Shown: in pieces, positions 30,888 to 35,946 of the stretch
Layout of the letters: each line of letters starts with the position of its first letter
Numbering within the stretch: the stretch's first letter is position 1
From: Puniceicoccales bacterium
GTDB taxonomy: Bacteria; Verrucomicrobiota; Verrucomicrobiia; Opitutales; UBA953
Assembly (NCBI GenBank): GCA_031273045.1
Contig: JAISSQ010000081.1
Span: 1 to 35,946 of the forward strand
Reading direction: 5' to 3'
Length of the DNA stretch: 35,946 nucleotides
Notes under the pieces: model-generated
The model's database searches: none
Told to the model about the DNA's origin: nothing
Seen by the model: the letters and a program-made list of their open reading frames with translations, nothing else
Position numbers and translations under genes: made by a program

Positions 30888-33177
30888 GGCGGAATTCGCG
30901 GTGACCGGCGCGGTCGTCGTCGTCGCGGTGGCGGCGTTCGCCGGCGTCGTCGTCACGGTGGCGGCGTTCGCCGCGTCCGCCGCGTCCGCCGCGCGGTCCG
31001 CGGTCGCGGTCACCGCCGCCGGTGGAGGGTTTGGGTTCGTAGGGGCGGCCTTCTTTTTCGGCGATGGCGGCGCGGCGGGAGAGGCGGACTTTGCCGGTGC
31101 GCTCTTCGACGCCGACGCATTTGACGATGATTTCGTCGCCGAGTTTGACGACGTCTTCGACTTTGTTGACGCGGAAGTCGGCGAGTTCGGAGACGTGGAC
31201 GAGGCCTTCCTGTCCGGGGAGGCATTCGACGAAGCAGCCGAATTCCTTGATGGAGCGGACGATGCCTTTGTAGGTTTTGCCGATTTCGATTTGGGCGGTG
31301 ACGATGTTGATTTCGTGGATGGCGCGTTGGAGGGATTCGGCGTTGGTGGCGAAGACGCTCAACCAGCCGCTGTCGTCTTCCTTGATGTCAATCTGGGCGC
31401 CGGAGAACTCGCAGATGCGTTTGATGTTTTTGCCGCCGGGGCCGATGAGGGCGCCGATTTTGTCGGGCGGAATCTGCATGGCGTGGATGCGGGGGGCGCA
31501 GGGTTTGACGGTTTCGGAGGTGGCGGGTTTGGCGGCGCGGAGGATTTCGAGGATTTTCGCGCGGGCGGCTTTGTTGCGGAGGATGGCTTCGCGGGCGATG
31601 GGGGCGGGGAGTCCGTGGATTTTGAGGTCGAGTTGGAAGCCGGTGATGCCGGTTTCGGTGCCGCAAATCTTGAAGTCCATGTCGCCGAAGTGGTCCTCGG
31701 CGCCGATGATGTCGGTGAGGACGACGTGTTTGGCGATTTCGCCGTTTTCCTCGGTGGTGACGAGGCCGCAGGAGATGCCGGCAACGTGCGAGGAGATGGG
31801 CACGCCGGCGTCGAGCAGGGCGAGGGTGCCGCCGCAGACGCTCGCCATGGAGGTGCTGCCGTTGGACTCCATGATTTCGCTGCTGAGGCGGATGGAGTAG
31901 GGGAAGGCGTCCTCGGTGGGGAGGACGGGGAGGAGGGAGCGTTCGGCGAGGGCGCCGTGGCCGATTTCACGCCGGCCCGGGGAGCCGAAGCGGCCGCATT
32001 CGCCGACGCTGAAGGGCGGGAAGTTGTAGTGGAGGATGAAGGTTTTTTTCTTCGCGCCGCCGGTGAGGCCGTCGAGTTCCTGCGCGTCCTTGCTGGTGCC
32101 GAGGGTGGCGATGACCAGTCCTTGCGTTTCGCCGCGCTGGAAAATGGCGGAGCCGTGCACGCGGGGGAGGACGTCCACCTGCGCGGTGATGGGGCGGATG
32201 TCCTCGACGCCGCGACCGTCCGCGCGCCGTCCTTCGTTGAGGATGGTTTCGCGATAGACGCGCTCCTGCAGTTTCTCGAAGGCGATGTTGATGTGGCGCG
32301 GGTCGAACTTGTCCGCGCCGAGTTTCTCGGTGGCGGCGGCTTTGGCGGCTTCCTTGACGGCGCCGACGGCCTTTTCGCGGTCCTGCTTCTTTTCCTGATA
32401 GACGGCTTTGGCGAGCGCGCCGTCCTGACCGGCGACCTGCTCGCAGATGGCGAACACGGCGGGGTCGGCGACGACGAGGGGGAACACGCGCTTCTGCTTG
32501 GCGACCTCGGCGGCGAGGCGGCGTTGCGCGGCGATGATGGGCTGGATGGCGTTGTGGGCGAAGTCGAGCGCCTCGATGAACCGCTCGTCGGGAATCTGGT
32601 CCGCGCTGCCCTCAATCATCATCATGTCCTTTTCGTTGCCGACGTAGATGAGGTCGAGCGTCGTTGACTGCATTTGCTCGTTGGTCGGGTTCACGACGAA
32701 CTCGCCGTTGATTTCGCCCACGCGCACGGCGCCGATGGGACCGTTCCACGGGATGTCCGAACACAGCAGCGCGGCGCTGGCGCCGTTGACCATGAGGATG
32801 TCCGGCTCGTTTTGCAGGTCGGTCGAGAGCAGCAGGCCGATGACCTGCACCTCGTTGAGGAACCCGTCCGGAAAGAGCGGGCGCAGCGGGCGGTCGCACA
32901 GGCGCGACGTGAGGATTTCCTTCTCGGACGGCTTGCCCTCGCGGCGGAAGAAACCGCCCGGGAAGCGGCCGGCGGCGGCGAATTTCTCACGGTAGTCAAC
33001 CGTGAGCGGGAAAAAGTCCTGGTCGGGCGAGCGCAGCCCTTCGGCGGCGGTGGCGCTGACAAAGACCGTGGTCTCGCCCTTCGAGATGGTGACGGCGCCG
33101 TTGGCCTGGCGCGCGATGCTGCCGGTGGAGATGGTGATGCCGAGTTCCTCGGCGGTGACGGTGTATTGCTGGTTCAT
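30865..33177 (-). CDS. pnp: Polyribonucleotide nucleotidyltransferase (PNPase)
   Basis: 770 residues. Phosphorolytic 3'-5' exoribonuclease of the degradosome. Seen: first RNase PH core ([36 protein letters not shown]), [26 protein letters not shown] split around residue 80, helical linker, second core ([25 protein letters not shown]) with the catalytic Asp block [15 protein letters not shown]. Then a KH domain ([16 protein letters not shown], near 585) and an S1 domain ([20 protein letters not shown], near 640). The tail is Arg/Gly/Asp-rich with a duplicated GERRHRDDD unit (about 740-760). It follows rpsO with a terminator between, the usual rpsO-pnp pair. No Shine-Dalgarno before its ATG (leader CACACGAAAAGCAA). 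Confidence 0.98.
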   Translation of the reverse strand: MNQQYTVTAEELGITISTGSIARQANGAVTISKGETTVFVSATAAEGLRSPDQDFFPLTVDYREKFAAAGRFPGGFFRREGKPSEKEILTSRLCDRPLRPLFPDGFLNEVQVIGLLLSTDLQNEPDILMVNGASAALLCSDIPWNGPIGAVRVGEINGEFVVNPTNEQMQSTTLDLIYVGNEKDMMMIEGSADQIPDERFIEALDFAHNAIQPIIAAQRRLAAEVAKQKRVFPLVVADPAVFAICEQVAGQDGALAKAVYQEKKQDREKAVGAVKEAAKAAATEKLGADKFDPRHINIAFEKLQERVYRETILNEGRRADGRGVEDIRPITAQVDVLPRVHGSAIFQRGETQGLVIATLGTSKDAQELDGLTGGAKKKTFILHYNFPPFSVGECGRFGSPGRREIGHGALAERSLLPVLPTEDAFPYSIRLSSEIMESNGSTSMASVCGGTLALLDAGVPISSHVAGISCGLVTTEENGEIAKHVVLTDIIGAEDHFGDMDFKICGTETGITGFQLDLKIHGLPAPIAREAILRNKAARAKILEILRAAKPATSETVKPCAPRIHAMQIPPDKIGALIGPGGKNIKRICEFSGAQIDIKEDDSGWLSVFATNAESLQRAIHEINIVTAQIEIGKTYKGIVRSIKEFGCFVECLPGQEGLVHVSELADFRVNKVEDVVKLGDEIIVKCVGVEERTGKVRLSRRAAIAEKEGRPYEPKPSTGGGDRDRGPRGGRGGRGERRHRDDDAGERRHRDDDDRAGHREFRREGINND

Positions 33178-33336
33178 TTGCTTTTCGTGTGTCTCTTGTT
33201 GTGTGGGTTGGTGTGTGGGTTACGTGTGGTATGTGTGTGTGGTTGGCGGTTTTGGCTCCCGAAAGAGCCGCTTGCGCGGAGCGCGCGCGCCACCGGCGGT
33301 GCCGGACGAATTTGGCTCGGCCGCGCGCGGGGGCGT

Positions 33337-33380
33337 AAAAACGGCAAGACCGCCGGCGCACTGCGGCGCGGTGGTCTTGC
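33337..33380 (-). terminator. Intrinsic terminator between rpsO and pnp
   Basis: On the minus strand the stem arms GCAAGACC (33380-33373) and GGTCTTGC (33351-33344) enclose a further GC-rich partly paired loop, followed by CG and TTTTT (33341-33337). It lies 16 bases after the rpsO stop. It should end most rpsO transcripts, with pnp served by readthrough or its own promoter in 33178-33336. Confidence 0.8.
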
Positions 33381-33395
33381 TGGAAAACGCGCCCG

Positions 33396-33659
33396 TTACC
33401 GGCGCAGGTTCAGTTTCAGGATAATCTCGTTGTATTTGTCGAGCGCGTTGTTCTTGAGGTAGTTCAAGAGTTTGCGGCGCCGGTTGGTCATCATGATGAG
33501 ACCGCGGCGCGAGTGGAAATCCTTGGCGTGGCTGCGCAAATGCTCCGTGAGGTGCGCGATGCGGGCGGAAAGGAGCGCGATTTGAACCTCGGCGCTGCCG
33601 TTGTCCTTCTCGCTGATTTGGAACTGTTTGATGACTTCTGCTTTGTTGATGACTGACAT
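33396..33659 (-). CDS. rpsO: 30S ribosomal protein S15
   Basis: 87 residues from ATG 33659. Known: S15 is a primary 16S rRNA-binding protein of the 30S central domain. Seen: the opening [60 protein letters not shown] (the conserved SRRGL rRNA-binding loop) and the end [13 protein letters not shown]. Normal length. The leader before the ATG is A/C-rich (CACCAACACGAAAAAC) without a Shine-Dalgarno. In other bacteria S15 represses its own mRNA; a GC-rich structured stretch 60 bases upstream could serve this but I cannot show it. Confidence 0.98.
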   Translation of the reverse strand: MSVINKAEVIKQFQISEKDNGSAEVQIALLSARIAHLTEHLRSHAKDFHSRRGLIMMTNRRRKLLNYLKNNALDKYNEIILKLNLRR

Positions 33660-33914
33660 GTTTTTCGTGTTGGTGTGCTGGGCGTGGCTCCGGGCGGCGG
33701 CGTTTGCCGTGCCGTGCCGCCAGCGCGTCGCCGGCGGCACCGTTATGAACCTTTGTTCGGAGTGAGTTTGATTGTGAAAGAAGGCGAACCACGGCGGAAC
33801 AGGGCGACCCGCTCCGCTAACGCAAGCCCCGCACAATGCCGCCAGCCGCACGGGAGGCAAGAGGAAATTTCGGGGGCATGATGGCGGGCGTTGCGCCGCC
33901 GGTGGCACCGCCGG
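33660..33914. promoter_or_regulatory. rpsO leader and promoter region
   Basis: 255 bases between the rpsO start and the 125-bp element (the full gap to nadB is 411 bases). On the minus strand it includes an AT-richer window (TTTCACAATCAAACTC, near 33780-33765, and GGTTCATAACGG near 33740) where a promoter is most likely, and a GC-rich inverted stretch (GCCGCCGGCGACGCGCTGGC) downstream. No exact -35/-10 can be assigned. No gene seen. Confidence 0.35.
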
Positions 33915-34039
33915 TGGGAGCGCCGACTTTCAAGACGGCTCGCCCCCACAATGCGGCGTAGCCGCCACTCTTAAAAAAGAAGAAAGCAAGGCGGCTGCGC
34001 CGCACCACCGCCGAGCCGACTTGAAAGTCGGCGCTCCCA
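33915..34039. repeat. 125-bp palindromic interspersed element, copy B
   Basis: Same length and build as the element at 7496-7620: ends TGGGAGCGCCGACTTTCAAG and mirror AAGTCGGCGCTCCCA, inner pair GCGGCGTAGCCGCC and GGCGGCTGCGCCGC, A-rich centre (CTTAAAAAAGAAGAAAGCAA). The right flank again carries an outer fragment GGCGCTCCATGT (34046-34057). Located 31 bases after the nadB stop. Confidence 0.8.
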
Positions 34040-34070
34040 GTGTGTGGCGCTCCATGTCCGGTGTTCACGC

Positions 34071-35681
34071 TTACAGCATTTCCCGGCGCAGTTCGCTGTC
34101 TTGTGCGGAGGGGGCGCGTTCGGGGTAGTCGAGGGTGTAGTGGAGGCCGCGGCTTTCTTTGCGTTGGAGGGCGCATTCGACGACGAGGCGGGCGACGAGT
34201 GCGAGGTTGCGCAGTTCGAGCAGGGCGGGTTCGACTTTGAAGTTCCAATAGTAGTCGTGGATTTCGCGCTCCAACGCCTGTATGCGCGAGCGGGCGCGCA
34301 GGAGCCGCTTTGTTGTGCGGACGATGCCGACGTAGTCCCAGAGCGTCTGGCGCAGTTCGGCGCGGTTATGGGTGAGGACGACGCGCTCGTCGCTTTCGGA
34401 GAGGTCGCCGTCAACCCAATCGGGAACGCTTTCGGTGGCGGTGCCGGCGGGGAGCGAGCGCAGGTAGGTGTCGGCGGCGGTGGCGCCGTTGTGGGCGAGG
34501 ACGACGGCTTCGAGCAGCGAGTTTGAGGCGAGGCGGTTTGCGCCGTGCAAGCCGGTGCAGGCGACTTCGCCGGCGGCGTAGAGGCCGGCGATGGGCGTCT
34601 CGGCGTTGATGTTCACGCGGACGCCGCCGCAGAGGTAGTGCGCGGCGGGGACGACGGGGATGAGGTCGCGTTCCATGTTGACGCCGTGTTTGAGGCACGT
34701 TGCGAAGATGTGCGGGAAGCGGCGCATGAGGCGGTCTTCGCCGCGGCCGCGAATGTCGAGCCAGACGTGGGGTGCGCCGCTTTTCTTCATCTCGCTGTCA
34801 ATGGCGCGGGCGACGATGTCACGCGGTGCGAGGTCGGCACGCGGGTCGTGTCGCGACATGAAGGCGTCGGCGCCGTCGAACCCGCGCAGGATTGCGCCTT
34901 CGCCGCGCACGGCTTCGGAGATGAGCGCGCGGTCGCCCTCGCGCGTGTAGAGCGCGGTCGGGTGAAATTGGATGAACTCCATGTTCGCGACCGGGGCGCC
35001 GGCGCGGAACGCGAGGGCGATGCCGTCGCCGGTGGCGATGTCGGGGTTCGTCGTGTATTGATAAACCTGACCGACGCCGCCGGTGGCGAGCACGACTACC
35101 GGTGCACGGAGCGTGAGGACGCGGCCGCCTCGGCAATCAAGGGCGTAAAGGCCGAGGACGCGGGGGTGGGGAGCGACATTATCTCCCCGCTCCCTTTCCA
35201 AAATCAAATCAATCGCCAGATGGTGTTCGAGCAGAGTGATGCGGGGTTCGCCGGCGACGGCTGCGAGCAACGCCTCTTCGATGGCGGCACCGGTGAGGTC
35301 TTTCACGTGCAGGATGCGTCGCTGGGAGTGACCGCCCTCGCGACCGAGGTCGAAGTTGCCGGTGTGCTCGTCACGCGAGAAGGCGACGCCGGTGGCGGCG
35401 AGTTCGCGGACGCGCTCCGGCGCTTGCTCGACGATTGCGCGAGTGACCGCCTCGTCGCACAGCCCGTCGCCGGCGACGAGCGTGTCGCGCACGTGTGCCT
35501 CGAAGTTGTCCCCCTCGGCGGCGACGCAGGCGATGCCGCCCTGCGCGTTGTTGGTGTTTGATTCCGCGCTGCCTTTTTTTGTGACGAGTGCGACGCGCCA
35601 GCCCTTCGCCGCGAGTTTGAGCGCGAAACTCAAACCGGCGATGCCGGTGCCGACCACGATGGCGTCTGTGTTGAGCGACAT
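34071..35681 (-). CDS. nadB: L-aspartate oxidase
   Basis: 536 residues. Oxidises L-aspartate to iminoaspartate, the first step of NAD synthesis from aspartate, in the cytoplasm with FAD. Seen: FAD-binding start DAIVVGTGIAGLSFALKLA, then SNTNNAQGGIACV, the active-site stretch EGGHSQRRILHVKDLTG, VVLATGGVGQVYQYTTNPD, EFIQFHPTAL, RGEGAILRG, RDIVARAID, PAAHYLCGGVRVNINAETPIAGLYAAGEVACTGLHGANRLASNSLLEA (read in parts) and the helical C-terminal domain ending with ESRGLHYTLDYPE. Length is typical. nadA and nadC are not in the window. The element copy B lies just 3' of it; upstream is the tail of an unrecognised same-strand gene 36 bases away. Confidence 0.96.
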   Translation of the reverse strand: MSLNTDAIVVGTGIAGLSFALKLAAKGWRVALVTKKGSAESNTNNAQGGIACVAAEGDNFEAHVRDTLVAGDGLCDEAVTRAIVEQAPERVRELAATGVAFSRDEHTGNFDLGREGGHSQRRILHVKDLTGAAIEEALLAAVAGEPRITLLEHHLAIDLILERERGDNVAPHPRVLGLYALDCRGGRVLTLRAPVVVLATGGVGQVYQYTTNPDIATGDGIALAFRAGAPVANMEFIQFHPTALYTREGDRALISEAVRGEGAILRGFDGADAFMSRHDPRADLAPRDIVARAIDSEMKKSGAPHVWLDIRGRGEDRLMRRFPHIFATCLKHGVNMERDLIPVVPAAHYLCGGVRVNINAETPIAGLYAAGEVACTGLHGANRLASNSLLEAVVLAHNGATAADTYLRSLPAGTATESVPDWVDGDLSESDERVVLTHNRAELRQTLWDYVGIVRTTKRLLRARSRIQALEREIHDYYWNFKVEPALLELRNLALVARLVVECALQRKESRGLHYTLDYPERAPSAQDSELRREML

Positions 35682-35717
35682 GACGCGAGAGAGAATTTCA
35701 CAACACCGCCGCTGGTG

Positions 35718-35946
35718 CTACTTCTTCTTTTTCACCGGCAGCGGGAATGAGGTCGGGTAATTCGCGCGGTGGATGACGGTGCCGTCGTTGAGGCGAATGT
35801 GCGTCGCGAACTCGCGCTGGCCTTCCTTCAACACGATGACGCGCGCGCCGGAGCCGATGTGGTTGTAAACGTTTTCGGCGTGTCCGCTGAACCGGCCGTA
35901 GGCGAGCGCGATGCCTTCGAGGACGCTGATGTAGTCGTTGTCGTGG
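35718..35946 (-). CDS. C-terminal part of an unrecognised protein, cut by window edge
   Basis: At least 75 residues, stop TAG at 35718-35720, open to the window end. Seen: HDNDYISVLEGIALAYGRFS, YNHIGSGARVIVLKEGQREF, THIRLNDGTVIHRANYPTSF and a basic end LPVKKKK. The sequence reads as a small alpha/beta domain with a strand-rich end. I do not recognise the family and no catalytic motif can be named from this part. It lies 36 bases upstream of nadB on the same strand, so the two may be in one operon. Confidence 0.7.
   Translation of the reverse strand, partial: HDNDYISVLEGIALAYGRFSGHAENVYNHIGSGARVIVLKEGQREFATHIRLNDGTVIHRANYPTSFPLPVKKKK

Noticed and set aside
29989-32667. A plus-strand open frame of nearly 900 codons opposite pnp and the NifV-like gene
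   Set aside because: Antisense shadow of conserved genes; Asp/Gly/Phe composition mirrors the pnp codons and shows no independent motif.

Overview
The window is about 36 kb of GC-rich bacterial chromosome. My best guess is Verrucomicrobiota or a close PVC-group relative. This rests on gene content: a DUF1080 protein beside a HEAT-repeat fragment, an autotransporter-associated beta-strand plus Ig-like surface protein, GH106, and a secretin cluster with a split or fused PilM/N/O/P-like set. There is no rRNA gene in the window, so this is inference. Most translated genes are ordinary core genes. Very few start codons are preceded by a recognisable Shine-Dalgarno sequence.

Layout, left to right. 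1-3148 (minus strand): a partial O-acyltransferase, an AlkD-type DNA glycosylase and a Tat-exported metallophosphoesterase. 3206-6008 (minus): tsf, rpsB and a TsaB-like gene. 6009-6357: a structured divergent promoter region. 6358-11386 (plus): prfA, a copy of a 125-bp palindromic element, then a 1206-residue exported repeat/Ig-like protein. 11419-13135 (minus): a VapBC-like toxin-antitoxin pair whose PIN toxin is frameshifted, and a class II Fic protein. 13132-17643 (minus): an apparent GH106-GH16 two-enzyme fusion. 17697-18996 (minus): menA and infA. 19073-24992 (minus): an envelope secretin module (PilM/N-like, PilO-like, secretin, PilP-like) with no ATPase or platform protein in view. 25204-26600 (plus): a DUF1080 protein and a short HEAT fragment. 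26655-27212 (minus): a lipoprotein. 27298-28823 (plus): a MazG-like protein and a YgjP/SprT-like metallopeptidase. 28834-29133 (minus): slyX. 29192-29571: a large compound palindrome flanked by inverted heptamer arrays. 29592-33659 (minus): a NifV-like homocitrate synthase family gene overlapping pnp, then rpsO with an intrinsic terminator between rpsO and pnp. 33915-34039: the second copy of the 125-bp element. 34071-35681 (minus): nadB. 35718-end: the tail of an unrecognised gene.

How the genes work together: translation and RNA turnover genes (tsf, rpsB, prfA, infA, rpsO, pnp, tsaB) are spread among envelope genes. The secretin module reads into infA, menA, the glycosidase fusion and fic on one strand with short gaps or ATGA overlaps, so these may be partly co-transcribed. 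The accessory interest lies in the glycosidase fusion, the Fic and broken VapBC pair, several families of structured repeats, and a recurring GC-rich CACCGGTGGC-like micro-repeat. That micro-repeat appears both between genes and as Gly/Ala/Thr-rich insertions inside many otherwise conserved proteins.
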